Assembly: GCA_045602385.1 (NCBI GenBank)
Contig: JAZSBL010000024.1
Location: 1-62,342, forward strand
Reading direction: 5' to 3'
From: SVTX01 sp045602385
GTDB lineage: Bacteria; Bacillota; Clostridia; Oscillospirales; CAG-272
DNA length: 62,342 bases
Below, one piece after another: positions 15,756 to 24,516 of the stretch (position 1 is the first letter of the stretch; every line of letters starts with the position of its first letter). The notes below the pieces were generated by a model. That model made no database searches. It was not told the origin of the DNA and worked only from the letters and a program-made list of their open reading frames with translations. Position numbers and translations under genes: made by a program.

Positions 15756-16526
15756 TTTCACGGGGCATACTGTTGCGCACTTGCCGCAGCCCTCACACTT
15801 TGTCTGATCAATAACTGCAAGGTTATTATCAAGTGTGATAGCCTCTGCAGGACAGTTCTTTTTACAAAGTCCGCAACCGATACATCCGTTGGAACAAACC
15901 TTCTTGGTCATAATTCCCTTATCGTGGTTTGAGCATGTGACTCTGAATTTTGCATCAGCACTGATAAGCTTTACCATTCCCTTGGGGCAAGTCTTTACGC
16001 ACAGTCCGCAGCCGATACATTTTTCAGGATCGACAACGGCAACGCCGCTTTCTACCGAAATCGCTCCCTGCGGACATGCTTTGGCGCAATCACCGTGCCC
16101 AAGACATGCATATGTGCATAATTTATCACCTGAATAGCTCATGTTGGCTATTTTGCAGCTCTTATGTCCTATATAATCATATCTACGTTTAACGGCATCG
16201 CAGTTGCCGTTACAGAAGATATAGGCGACCTGCTTTTCAACCTCTTCCGCCTCAACTCCGAGAATGGATGAGATCTGCTTGGCGACCGCATCTCCGCCGG
16301 GTGTGCAAAGATTTGTTTTGGTACATGAGCCGTCAGCCAATGCTTTTGCATATCCGTCACAACCACTGTATCCGCACGCGCCGCAGTTAGCTCCTGCGAG
16401 GCAATCTCGTATCTCTGCCTCTCGTTCATCGGTTTTGACCGAGAAGAAATGTGATGTGATTGTTAGAATTATAGCGCACACTGCCGCAATCCCAAGGCAT
16501 ATAAGTACGGGTATCAATATTTCCAT
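15744..16526 (-). CDS. rnfB: Rnf complex subunit B (multi-cluster ferredoxin)
   Basis: Iron-sulfur subunit of the ion-translocating ferredoxin:NAD+ oxidoreductase, 260 residues. A single N-terminal membrane anchor (about residues 4-28) is followed by a CNCGACGYSGC-type cluster site (NCGACGYSGCDGY near residue 47). Further on come four ferredoxin-like motifs, among them CIGCGLCVKTCP, CIGCGLCKKNCP and CEGCGKCATVCP. It is the entry point for electrons from reduced ferredoxin, and is the last rnf gene of the operon. The C-terminal codons and stop are duplicated in tandem. Confidence 0.96.
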   Translation of the reverse strand: MEILIPVLICLGIAAVCAIILTITSHFFSVKTDEREAEIRDCLAGANCGACGYSGCDGYAKALADGSCTKTNLCTPGGDAVAKQISSILGVEAEEVEKQVAYIFCNGNCDAVKRRYDYIGHKSCKIANMSYSGDKLCTYACLGHGDCAKACPQGAISVESGVAVVDPEKCIGCGLCVKTCPKGMVKLISADAKFRVTCSNHDKGIMTKKVCSNGCIGCGLCKKNCPAEAITLDNNLAVIDQTKCEGCGKCATVCPVKCIR

Positions 16527-16542
16527 ATGTCATTACCCTCCT

Positions 16543-17136
16543 TTATGCCAAAAGATTTTCAACTATTCCCGCAAATCCATAGAAGGACATTGCAACAATA
16601 GAGGCTGCAACGAGCGTTACGGGAAGTCCCTGAAATGCCTTTGCAGGCGCGTTTGCGCTTATTTTGGATCGAACGCCCGCAAACAGAACCATCGCCAGCC
16701 AGAAGCCAATTCCAACGCCGAGAGAGGATATCATAGCCTCGACGAAGCCATATCCGTCGGTAATATTATTCAGGGTTACTCCGAGAACGGCGCAGTTTGT
16801 TGTTATAAGCGGCAGATATACTCCAAGAGCCTTAAAGAGCGAAGGAATAAACCTTTTAAGCATTATCTCCACAAACTGGACAAGTGTAGCTATGACTAAA
16901 ATGAATACTATTGTCTGCAAGTATTCAAGTCCGATGGGCTTAAGAAGATACGTATAGATCGGGTATGTAGCCGCAGTTGCCAACATCATTACGAAGGTTA
17001 CTGCTATACCCATTCCGCTTGCTTGATCAAATTTTTTAGAAACACCCAGGAAGGGGCAAATTCCGAGAAATTGCTGGAGAACGTAGTTGTTTACCAAAAC
17101 TCCGCCCATGAGAATAAGAATAAGTTCCTTATACAT
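16543..17136 (-). CDS. rnfA: Rnf complex subunit A (membrane)
   Basis: Integral membrane subunit of Rnf, about six transmembrane helices, 197 residues. Typical stretches are GVLVNNYVLQQFLGICPFLG near the N-terminus and VVISGRYTP-equivalent coding YLPLITTNCAVLG in the middle. The ATG at 17136 (MYKELILI) is preferred over a longer frame because GGAGG lies about 9 nt upstream; it overlaps the end of rnfE by 8 bp. It pairs with the homologous RnfE to form the membrane core. Confidence 0.94.
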   Translation of the reverse strand: MYKELILILMGGVLVNNYVLQQFLGICPFLGVSKKFDQASGMGIAVTFVMMLATAATYPIYTYLLKPIGLEYLQTIVFILVIATLVQFVEIMLKRFIPSLFKALGVYLPLITTNCAVLGVTLNNITDGYGFVEAMISSLGVGIGFWLAMVLFAGVRSKISANAPAKAFQGLPVTLVAASIVAMSFYGFAGIVENLLA

Positions 17137-17827
17137 CTGCCTTATCCTCCTTTGCTTCCTCACAATTGCCGGAACATGATTCCTTCATTGCACAGCCTTC
17201 GCACGAGAAGGATTTTCTCTTAACTCCGCCTCGCTTTGCAGTCAACGCGTTCATTCCGGCAATCACCAAACCGAATACGAGATATCCACCCGGTGCCTGT
17301 ATCAAAATCGGAATCTTGAAGCTCTCGAGATAAGGTATAGTTATTCCTGCAAAGCTACCTGCGCCGAGGACCTCTCTGATAGTAGCCATTATAAGAAGAG
17401 CTACCAAGAATCCTATTCCCATGCCGAGTCCGTCAAGCGCGGAGTCCGAAACTGTATTCTTTCTTGCATACATCTCTGCCCTTCCGAGAATTATACAGTT
17501 TACAACGATAAGCGCAAGATAAACACCGAGCATATCGTAAATTGAGGGTAGATACGCCTGCAAAAGCATCTGCATTGCGGTAACAAAGCTTGCGATAATT
17601 ACAATGTAGCAAGGTATTCTTACTGTATCGGGAATTATTTTTCTTAATGCAGATATAACGATATTGGAGCATACCAAAACAAGCGTAGCAACAATTCCCA
17701 TTGAAAATGCCGAGATGACCGACGATGTGGTTGCCAACGTCGGGCAGGTACCCAGCACTAAAATCAGAACGGGGTTTTCCTGAATTATACCCTTAAGGAG
17801 GATAGAAATTTTTTTCTTGTCAGACAT
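17129..17827 (-). CDS. rnfE: Rnf complex subunit E (membrane) with a Cys-rich tail
   Basis: Membrane subunit homologous to RnfA, about six helices in residues 20-195, with ENPVLILVLGTCPTLATT near the start and VNCIILGRAEMYA in the centre. After the last helix there is a hydrophilic tail with Cys209, Cys212, Cys218 and Cys222, an apparent metal- or cluster-binding motif that I do not regard as standard for RnfE. Total length is 232 residues. The start overlaps the rnfG stop as TAATG, and its own end overlaps rnfA. Confidence 0.94.
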   Translation of the reverse strand: MSDKKKISILLKGIIQENPVLILVLGTCPTLATTSSVISAFSMGIVATLVLVCSNIVISALRKIIPDTVRIPCYIVIIASFVTAMQMLLQAYLPSIYDMLGVYLALIVVNCIILGRAEMYARKNTVSDSALDGLGMGIGFLVALLIMATIREVLGAGSFAGITIPYLESFKIPILIQAPGGYLVFGLVIAGMNALTAKRGGVKRKSFSCEGCAMKESCSGNCEEAKEDKADV

Positions 17828-18339
17828 TATTCGTTACCTCCCTTCAAGATCTCAAATGCAGCGAGAGAATCCGCAATAGCCTTTTGATATCCTTTACTTG
17901 TCATGGTAGCGCCCGATATCGCCTCAACTGTGGCATAATCGGACTGTGTTTTTCCGACATATTTTTCGCCAAGCAGACTCTCGGCGCCAAGTGTTTCATT
18001 GGATTGGGTAAACTTTGCGCCCGTTATACGTCCCTCGGCATCAACGCCGCAAACGATTATAAGGCCGGTTTTATAGCCGGCAACCTTCGTCCCGAAAACA
18101 TAGCCGCCGTTAGCGGATCTAAATGCATCGGTTACTGTTTCGGGCAATCCATCTACACCCTCAAGCTTTTCAAACGAACCGCCCTCCGGCATCACTTCAA
18201 GGAGAGCGTTTTGGAGCTTCTCTTCTTGATTTGCCTTGATTTGAGGAGCAGTAAAAAGATTGATGACGGCAAGTAAAGATACTACACAGATACAAATCGC
18301 CGAAAGAACTATGGTGGGCATCAATTTACTTTTTGACAT
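17827..18339 (-). CDS. rnfG: Rnf complex subunit G (covalent FMN)
   Basis: A 170-residue protein with one N-terminal membrane helix and an extracellular FMN-binding domain. The flavinylation motif ISGATMTS is at residues 141-148, with Thr145 as the expected phosphoester-linked residue. It accepts electrons within the Rnf complex. Its start overlaps rnfD by 14 bp and its stop overlaps the rnfE start. Confidence 0.94.
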   Translation of the reverse strand: MSKSKLMPTIVLSAICICVVSLLAVINLFTAPQIKANQEEKLQNALLEVMPEGGSFEKLEGVDGLPETVTDAFRSANGGYVFGTKVAGYKTGLIIVCGVDAEGRITGAKFTQSNETLGAESLLGEKYVGKTQSDYATVEAISGATMTSKGYQKAIADSLAAFEILKGGNE

Positions 18340-19273
18340 TTTTGATACCTCCTAGCGGTTTGATTACGTGTATCTTCTCAATATAGGGCGAAAGAATGTT
18401 CATGAACAGTATCGCAAAGGATACTCCCTCCGGATAAGATCCCCAGAATCTGATGAGTACGGTAATAACAGCGCAACCGAAGGCGAAAATGACCTTGGCT
18501 AATCTGCCCATCGGCGAAGTCACGTAATCGGTAGCCATGAATATCGCTCCGATCAAAAGGCCGCCACCGAGAACCTCGTAAAGTGCAATTATCAGGTCCT
18601 GCTTCACGATAAGCGAAAGCACAAAGACTGTACCGACAAATACAACCGGAATATGCCAGCTGATTACTTTCCTGACAAGCAGGTACGCAAGTCCTATAAG
18701 TAAGGCGAGGGCGCAGGTTTCACCGATAGCGCCTCCTCTATTACCGAGAAGCATATCTAAAAGCGAGGGGAGAGCCCGGTCACCGCCTGTTTTTATCACC
18801 TCAAGAGGTGTTGCGCCGGCAGCAATTTCCGGAGTGGCAAAGACTGTATGCGCCCCGCCAGCAACTGCTCCAAATGCGATTATAAGAAATATTCTTCCGG
18901 TGATAGCGGGATTGGCAAAATTCTTACCAAGTCCTCCAAATATGCATTTTACTACTACGATAGCAAAGATTGAGCCGATCATGCATTGCCACAGTTCAAC
19001 CTTAGTCGAAAGATTCAATGCCAGAAGCAAGCCCGTGACGACTGCGCTGAGGTCGCCAACCGTCTGCTTCTTCTTAGTCAATAGATTAAAGAAAAACTCC
19101 GAGAACACCGCGCTTGCAACAGATACGGCAATCATGAGCGCGGCTTTAAAGCCGAACAGAACGACAGAAGCCACGGCTGCCGGTAGAAGCGCGATAATAA
19201 CATCAAGCATTATTCTGCTTGTCGTCAAACGGGAACGAATGTGTGGGGACGGCGAAACTATTAAATTCTCCAT
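18326..19273 (-). CDS. rnfD: Rnf complex subunit D (membrane, covalent FMN)
   Basis: Integral membrane subunit, 315 residues, about ten helices. The N-terminal SPSPHIRS motif and the flavinylation site GATPLEV (Thr near residue 155) are present. The loop with GNRGGAIGET and the FMATDYVTSPMG segment are typical of RnfD/NqrB. It starts 2 bp after the rnfC stop. Confidence 0.95.
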   Translation of the reverse strand: MENLIVSPSPHIRSRLTTSRIMLDVIIALLPAAVASVVLFGFKAALMIAVSVASAVFSEFFFNLLTKKKQTVGDLSAVVTGLLLALNLSTKVELWQCMIGSIFAIVVVKCIFGGLGKNFANPAITGRIFLIIAFGAVAGGAHTVFATPEIAAGATPLEVIKTGGDRALPSLLDMLLGNRGGAIGETCALALLIGLAYLLVRKVISWHIPVVFVGTVFVLSLIVKQDLIIALYEVLGGGLLIGAIFMATDYVTSPMGRLAKVIFAFGCAVITVLIRFWGSYPEGVSFAILFMNILSPYIEKIHVIKPLGGIKNVKK

Positions 19274-19275
19274 GC

Positions 19276-20619
19276 TTACATTCCTCCCTTCGCTTTCATT
19301 TCTTCTGTATATGCGCGGAATTCTGCCTTGGCGATCTTATTGTTGAGCACCAACGGTCTGCCAGCGGGGCAAACGAACGAGCAGCTTCCGCATTCAACGC
19401 ACAGCATGATCTTATTCTTTTCGAGCATTCTCATCTTCTCTTCTCTGTCGGTATGCTCCAAGGCATCCGAATAAAGAAGCGGTTTTAAAAGATGGGGACA
19501 TGCCTCTGCGCATCTGCCGCAATGAATACACGCGGTCTCCTCTTTAAGTTGAACGTCTTTTTTAGAAAGAATAGTGATTGCGCCTGTTGTTTTTGTTATA
19601 GGCTCCATGGTCGATGCCACCGCGCTTCCCATCATAGGTCCGCCAAGAAGTATCTTACCTACCTCACCTACGGTTCCTCCGCCAAAGTCGATTATCTCCT
19701 GAATAGGCGTGCCTATGGGCGCCTTTATATTATTAGGAGAAGCAACTGCGCTGCCGTCAAGCGTAATACTCTTTCGTACAAGCGGCATGCCTGTTCTGCA
19801 GTATTTTGCAAGAACTGCCATAGATGTAATATTCAACACCAGAACGTTGACATCCGACGGAAGCTTACCTTCGGGTACTACACGTCTTACGGTATTGTAA
19901 ATGAGAACCTTTTCAGCTCCCTGCGGATACCTTTGAGGTAATGCCTTCACGGTAACGCAGTCGAGATCCTTAAAGGTCTCACGCATTTTTTTAATTGCAA
20001 TAGGCTTATTGCTCTCAATACCTATTATATATTTCTTTATCGCTGGTGCAGTTCTGATCAAAAGCTCGACACCCTCTCTGACATCGTGCGCTCTGTCAAT
20101 CATTGTTCTCGTATCGCTTGTAATATAAGGCTCGCATTCCGCGCCATTTAATATGACAGTGTCGATAAGGTCTTTACGCAACACGTCAAGCTTAACGGCA
20201 AGCGGAAACCCTGCGCCACCAAGGCCGACAACCCCCGATTCACGCGCAGCGGTAATAAGATCATCAAGATTGGATATATCACGGGGACGCACGCTTTCGT
20301 GGAATTTGACCTCTCCGTTCCAGTTTATGCGGATAGCCTGTACCTTCCTTCCGTCGGGACGCAAATACTCCTCCATCTTATCCACCGTACCGCAAATGGG
20401 AGCATATATTGGCGAGGATACATATCCCGACGCCTCCGCAATCTTCTGCCCGATCTCTACAATGTCGCCCGGCTCAACAATAGGCGCGGCAGGCGCGCCT
20501 ATATGCTGAAGCATGGGAACTAAGACACTCTTGGGAGTTGGCAGGTCGATTGATGCCAGTGAGGCGGTATTTTTAAAATGAGGTATATGCGTATTTCCTA
20601 TGTAACGTATTCCAAACAT
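19276..20619 (-). CDS. rnfC: Rnf complex subunit C (NADH side)
   Basis: Peripheral subunit that exchanges electrons with NAD, 447 residues. The NADH/FMN-binding region (GVVGLGGAGFPLAVK and LNGAECEPYI near residues 133-170) is followed by two C-terminal [4Fe-4S] motifs, CIHCGRCAEACPH and CVECGSCSFVCPAG. I start at MFGIRYIG (20619); the longer frame begins with a TTG and adds only MFRKVIFF. It is the first gene of rnfCDGEAB, under a fully consensus promoter. In this organism Rnf would couple ferredoxin made during pyruvate oxidation to NAD reduction and Na+ or H+ export. Confidence 0.96.
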   Translation of the reverse strand: MFGIRYIGNTHIPHFKNTASLASIDLPTPKSVLVPMLQHIGAPAAPIVEPGDIVEIGQKIAEASGYVSSPIYAPICGTVDKMEEYLRPDGRKVQAIRINWNGEVKFHESVRPRDISNLDDLITAARESGVVGLGGAGFPLAVKLDVLRKDLIDTVILNGAECEPYITSDTRTMIDRAHDVREGVELLIRTAPAIKKYIIGIESNKPIAIKKMRETFKDLDCVTVKALPQRYPQGAEKVLIYNTVRRVVPEGKLPSDVNVLVLNITSMAVLAKYCRTGMPLVRKSITLDGSAVASPNNIKAPIGTPIQEIIDFGGGTVGEVGKILLGGPMMGSAVASTMEPITKTTGAITILSKKDVQLKEETACIHCGRCAEACPHLLKPLLYSDALEHTDREEKMRMLEKNKIMLCVECGSCSFVCPAGRPLVLNNKIAKAEFRAYTEEMKAKGGM

Positions 20620-20685
20620 AAAAAAAATAACCTTTCTGAACAAAGTTAATAATTAACGGCTGTTTCTCCGTGCACACATATATAA

Positions 20686-20714
20686 ATTATACAATAATTA
20701 ATGCTTGTTGTCAA
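20686..20714 (-). promoter_or_regulatory. Consensus promoter of the rnf operon
   Basis: On the minus strand TTGACA (20709-20714), exactly 17 bp, TATAAT (20686-20691). Every position matches the sigma-A consensus, implying strong, largely constitutive expression. The leader is about 60 nt. Confidence 0.9.
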
Positions 20715-20773
20715 GTTGTATTTTGCACTTTTAACAAGATATTTATGGAAATATAACCACAAATATAAATAAT

Positions 20774-20792
20774 GCGGGGGCAATGCCCCCGC
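20774..20792. terminator. GC-rich hairpin, probable terminator of a lost gene
   Basis: GCGGGGGC (20774-20781) and GCCCCCGC (20785-20792) form a perfect 8-bp stem around AAT. It is followed on the minus strand by ATTATTTATATT and lies directly after the remnant reading frame at 20796-20903. Confidence 0.5.
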
Positions 20793-20795
20793 TGT

Positions 20796-20903
20796 TCATT
20801 TTATGAAATTCAATATATCATTCAATACGCCGTTATACGTAAAGTCATAATTCTTTTGCTGATCTTCCAATTTCCGTATCACTTGAATTATAACATTTAT
20901 CGG
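20796..20903 (-). pseudogene. Possible relic of a gene 3' end
   Basis: A 35-codon minus-strand frame after an in-frame stop, with no usable ATG. Its translation, ending YNGVLNDILNFIK, has the composition of a real protein C-terminus, and a GC-rich hairpin follows the stop at once. I read it as the eroded end of a deleted gene in the 370-bp gap between rnfC and pepT; chance is also possible. Confidence 0.3.
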
Positions 20904-20945
20904 TTAGCATGTCAAATATTTTAAGATAAATATCTTGAAAAGCAC

Positions 20946-20974
20946 TTGTCGAAAAATGATATATATGTTATAAT
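20946..20974 (+). promoter_or_regulatory. Promoter of the pepT-surE operon
   Basis: TTGTCG (20946-20951), 17 bp, TATAAT (20969-20974), with an extended -10 TGT directly before it. It lies about 40 bp before pepT, which has GGAGG at 21003-21007. Confidence 0.75.
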
Positions 20975-21013
20975 TATAATAGCGTAATTTGTAACATAAC
21001 ACGGAGGCAGCAT

Positions 21014-22237
21014 ATGAATATACAAGAAAGATTCCTTAAATACGTTTCCTTCCCCACGATGTCCGACGAGAGCTCGGATACGGTTCCCAGCTCCGAAAAA
21101 CAGCTTGCATTAAGCAAGTATCTTGCAGATGAGCTGACGGCTCTCGGTCTTGAGGATGTTGAGCTTAATGACAAGGGATACCTTTATGCAACACTCCCCA
21201 CAAATATCGATAAAAAGACAGTTACTCTTGGTCTTATCGCGCACGTCGATACGAGCGACGCCTGCGCAGACTATCCGATCAAGACAAGGATCGTTGAATA
21301 TACAGGCGAGGATATTTGCCTCAATGATGAACAAAAAATATATCTCTCCGAGAAAGAATATCCCTCTCTCAAGAACTACGTTGGAGATCACCTTATTGTA
21401 ACCGACGGAACAACTCTTCTCGGCGCGGACGACAAGGCCGGCGTATGCGCCATTGTTTCGGCGATCGAGCGTGTGATCAAGTCTAATGAACCTCACGGAA
21501 CGATAAAAATCTGCTTCACTCCCGACGAGGAGATCGGCAGAGGTGCAGATCACTTTGACGTTGCTAAATTTAACGCCGATTACGCATACACGGTTGACGG
21601 TGGAGCGCTTGGTGAGCTTGAATATGAAAACTTTAATGCCGCAGCGGCTAAGGCAGAATTTAACGGGGTATCCATTCATCCCGGCTCTGCTAAGGATAAA
21701 ATGAAGAATGCTCAGCTTATGGCTATGTATTTTAATTCCCTTCTTCCCGATGACCAGACCCCCGCGACTACCGAGGGATACGAGGGCTTTTTCCACCTTG
21801 TGGGTATGAACGGTGATTGCGAGCATGCGGAGCTTGTATATATCATTCGTGATCATGACAAGGCGAAGTTCAATGAGAAGAAGGAGCTTTTTGAAACAAT
21901 TGCAGCAAAGGTGAATGATAGATACGGACAGGGGTCGTGTGATGTTTTTGTAAAGGACTCCTACTACAATATGAAGGAGATCATTGACGACCATATGTAC
22001 ACCGTTGAGCGCGCGAAGGCTGCAATGGAAGAGGTTGGCGTTACCCCAGTCGTTGTGCCGATAAGAGGCGGAACTGACGGAGCAAGACTCTCCTTTATGG
22101 GTCTTCCTTGCCCGAACATCTGCACGGGCGGAGAGAATTTTCATTCAAGATTTGAATTTCTCTCTGTTGAATCCTTAGAAAAGGTTGTTGACATTGTTGA
22201 GAGGCTTATAATAAATACATCAAAGGTGGAAAGATAA
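21014..22237 (+). CDS. pepT: Peptidase T (tripeptide aminopeptidase)
   Basis: A di-zinc M20 aminopeptidase that trims the N-terminal residue from tripeptides in the cytoplasm (EC 3.4.11.4), 407 residues. The metal and catalytic residues are His77 and Asp79 (IAHVDTSD), Asp140 (GADDKAG), Glu172/Glu173 (TPDEEIG), Asp195 (TVDGG) and the late His in GENFHSRFEF. It leads an operon of pepT, tdk, traX-like, two DHH genes and surE, spaced 0-16 bp or overlapping. Peptide use fits an amino-acid fermenter. Confidence 0.95.
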   Translation: MNIQERFLKYVSFPTMSDESSDTVPSSEKQLALSKYLADELTALGLEDVELNDKGYLYATLPTNIDKKTVTLGLIAHVDTSDACADYPIKTRIVEYTGEDICLNDEQKIYLSEKEYPSLKNYVGDHLIVTDGTTLLGADDKAGVCAIVSAIERVIKSNEPHGTIKICFTPDEEIGRGADHFDVAKFNADYAYTVDGGALGELEYENFNAAAAKAEFNGVSIHPGSAKDKMKNAQLMAMYFNSLLPDDQTPATTEGYEGFFHLVGMNGDCEHAELVYIIRDHDKAKFNEKKELFETIAAKVNDRYGQGSCDVFVKDSYYNMKEIIDDHMYTVERAKAAMEEVGVTPVVVPIRGGTDGARLSFMGLPCPNICTGGENFHSRFEFLSVESLEKVVDIVERLIINTSKVER

Positions 22238-22807
22238 ATGGCAAAGCTGTACTTCAAATACGGAGCCATGGGCTCATCTAAGACCGCAAACGCTCTTATA
22301 ACCAAGTTCAATTATGAGGAGCGCGGTATGCGCGTATGGCTTGTAAAGCCTTCTATCGATAACCGAGACGGTGCAAATACCGTTAGATCCAGGATAGGTC
22401 TTGCAGAGGAAGCATATCTTGCAATGCCCGACACCGATCTCTATGAGGAATTCTCAAAGCTTGAGGGCTATCATGCGGTTATCACAGACGAGTGTCAGTT
22501 CTTCACAAGAGAGCAAATAAATCAGCTCAGACGGATAGTTGACGAGCTCGATATTCCCGTTCTCTGCTTCGGTCTGCGCACGGACTTCTTATCTAACCTT
22601 TTCGAGGGCAGCCGCCGTCTGTTCGAAATTGCAGACTCCATAAACGAAATAAAGACTATATGCTCTTGCGGCAATAAGGCGATAATCAATGCGAGAATAG
22701 ATTCTGACGGAAACACCGTTACCGAAGGTAGTCAGATACTTATCGGTGGAAACGACTCCTATGTTGCGATGTGCCACAAGTGTTGGCAGAAGTCAATCAA
22801 GAAATGA
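22238..22807 (+). CDS. tdk: Thymidine kinase (type II)
   Basis: Phosphorylates thymidine and deoxyuridine for salvage (EC 2.7.1.21). At 189 residues it is the normal bacterial size. The P-loop GAMGSSKT is at residues 9-16, the Mg/catalytic segment TDECQF at 83-88, and the C-terminal zinc lasso has CSCG and CHKC. It starts on the base after the pepT stop and overlaps the next gene by ATGA. Its presence shows that the cell takes up deoxynucleosides. Confidence 0.96.
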   Translation: MAKLYFKYGAMGSSKTANALITKFNYEERGMRVWLVKPSIDNRDGANTVRSRIGLAEEAYLAMPDTDLYEEFSKLEGYHAVITDECQFFTREQINQLRRIVDELDIPVLCFGLRTDFLSNLFEGSRRLFEIADSINEIKTICSCGNKAIINARIDSDGNTVTEGSQILIGGNDSYVAMCHKCWQKSIKK

Positions 22808-23562
22808 TTAAAGAATATAACAAAATCGGATTTTTATCCGGAAGCACGCTGAAAATTCTTGCCTGCATCCTAATGGTCATTGATCACGTTGGGCTGGCAT
22901 TTTTCCCGGGCAAAATCATTTTCAGAATTCTTGGCAGACTTGCATTCCCTATCTTTGCCTTCTTTATTGCGGAAGGAACGAGATACTCAAAGCACAAGGT
23001 GCGCAGATTGCTTACAATCTTCGCAATAGGTATTGTGTTTTTTGCCTTCTATTACTTTTACGGTGGAGTAGTATACGGAAATATTTTCCTTACATTTTCC
23101 GTGTCTATTTTAATTGATTATTTTCTCTTTGCATGCAAGAAGGCGGCTTTTGATAACCCCAAGAAGATATACTCTGTATTAATGTTTCTGGGGTTTGCGA
23201 TTACACTTGCCGCAACGTACTATCTATTCAGTGCCATCCGCTTTGAGTACAGATTCGCGGGTATGATGCTTCCTGTGCTTATTAACCTTACCAATTTCCA
23301 AGGAATCGAAGCCGATACCCCCTTGAAAAGGCTTGACAATCACATATCAAGGATTATTCTTGCGCTGATCGGATTGATTCTGCTCAGCTTAAACGGAAGC
23401 CTTGGAATATTACAGTATTGTTGCTTATTCGCTCTCCTTCCGCTTGCATTCTACAACGGAAAAGTTGGCATCAAGGGCCTGAAATACGGCTTTTACATCT
23501 TCTACCCCGCACATCTAATAATTATCGAGGGAATAGCAATTCTCTTATCAACTATAAAATAA
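22804..23562 (+). CDS. TraX-like membrane protein
   Basis: A 252-residue polytopic membrane protein with about eight hydrophobic segments and the TraX-family start SGSTLKILACILMVIDHVG, followed by GRLAFPIFAFFIAEG. TraX of F plasmid acetylates pilin; chromosomal homologues in Clostridia are of unknown role, perhaps acyl transfer to a surface molecule. The ATG at 22804 overlaps the tdk stop (ATGA), so the pair is translationally coupled. Confidence 0.8.
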   Translation: MIKEYNKIGFLSGSTLKILACILMVIDHVGLAFFPGKIIFRILGRLAFPIFAFFIAEGTRYSKHKVRRLLTIFAIGIVFFAFYYFYGGVVYGNIFLTFSVSILIDYFLFACKKAAFDNPKKIYSVLMFLGFAITLAATYYLFSAIRFEYRFAGMMLPVLINLTNFQGIEADTPLKRLDNHISRIILALIGLILLSLNGSLGILQYCCLFALLPLAFYNGKVGIKGLKYGFYIFYPAHLIIIEGIAILLSTIK

Positions 23563-23578
23563 ATTTTAGAGGAATCTT

Positions 23579-24514
23579 ATGTTTGAAAAAGTTTTAGAAA
23601 CAATAAAGGAATTTGATACCATTATCATTCATCGACACTCCAATCCCGACGGAGATGCACTTGGTAGCCAGATTGGTCTTAAAAATATACTTATTGATAA
23701 CTTCCCCAAAAAGAAGATCTACGTTGTTGGAGATTCGTCTGTCAGATACGGATTTATGGAAGGCTCCGAAATGGATACTATTCCTGACGAGCTTTACAGT
23801 GATGCTCTTGCTATCGTCCTTGACACCTCGGCAACACACCTCATCAGCGATACTCGCTACACAACTGCAAAAAAGACGATATGCATAGACCACCACATAT
23901 TCTGCGAGAGGTTTACAGATATTGAGATCAGGGATACTTCCTACGAAAGCTGCTGTGGTCTTATAACAGAGTTTGCGATAGAATGCGGTCTTGAGCTTAA
24001 TCCCCTGGCGGCGAAATCTCTCTACACCGGCATGGTCACCGACTCCGGCAGATTCCGCTATGATTCTACAAATTCAAATACATTTAAGCTTGCGTCATTC
24101 CTTATGAAGCAAAAATTTGATACCAATGATATCTACGCGAATCTTTACGCTGATGATTTCAAGTATATTCGCTTGCGCGCGCAATTTGTGCTGAAGATCC
24201 AATTTACCGATCACAAGGTCGCGTATATTTATACCGAAAAGGATGAGGCGAAGTCATACGGCGTCGATATTTTCTCGATCTCGCGAGGAATGGTTGGTAC
24301 TATGTCCGACATCAGAGGCATTGAAAGCTGGGTGAACTTTACCGAAACCGATGACGGTGTTCTTTGTGAGATTCGCTCCAACAAGCACAACATTAACCCC
24401 ATTGCGGTTAAGTACGGCGGAGGCGGTCACGCAAAAGCGAGCGGCGCAACCCTTAAGAACAAAGAAGAAGCCATGATGCTTCTTGAGGATCTTAACAATT
24501 TAAGCAGAGGATAA
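23579..24514 (+). CDS. DHH/DHHA1 phosphoesterase, NrnA-like (first of two)
   Basis: A 311-residue two-domain phosphoesterase of the NrnA type, which degrades very short oligonucleotides and/or pAp or cyclic dinucleotide breakdown products. The DHH domain has HRHSNPDGDALGS (residues 18-30), VLDTSA, DHH near 105 and VTDSGRFRYD; the DHHA1 domain ends with the substrate-binding GGGGHAKASGAT. It is 2 bp from a paralogue of the same architecture. AGAGGA precedes the ATG. Confidence 0.9.
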   Translation: MFEKVLETIKEFDTIIIHRHSNPDGDALGSQIGLKNILIDNFPKKKIYVVGDSSVRYGFMEGSEMDTIPDELYSDALAIVLDTSATHLISDTRYTTAKKTICIDHHIFCERFTDIEIRDTSYESCCGLITEFAIECGLELNPLAAKSLYTGMVTDSGRFRYDSTNSNTFKLASFLMKQKFDTNDIYANLYADDFKYIRLRAQFVLKIQFTDHKVAYIYTEKDEAKSYGVDIFSISRGMVGTMSDIRGIESWVNFTETDDGVLCEIRSNKHNINPIAVKYGGGGHAKASGATLKNKEEAMMLLEDLNNLSRG

Positions 24515-24516
24515 AT

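Noticed and set aside
22804..23562. TraX-like gene as evidence of a conjugative element
   Set aside because: No other transfer, integrase or relaxase gene is present; chromosomal TraX-like genes are common in Clostridia.
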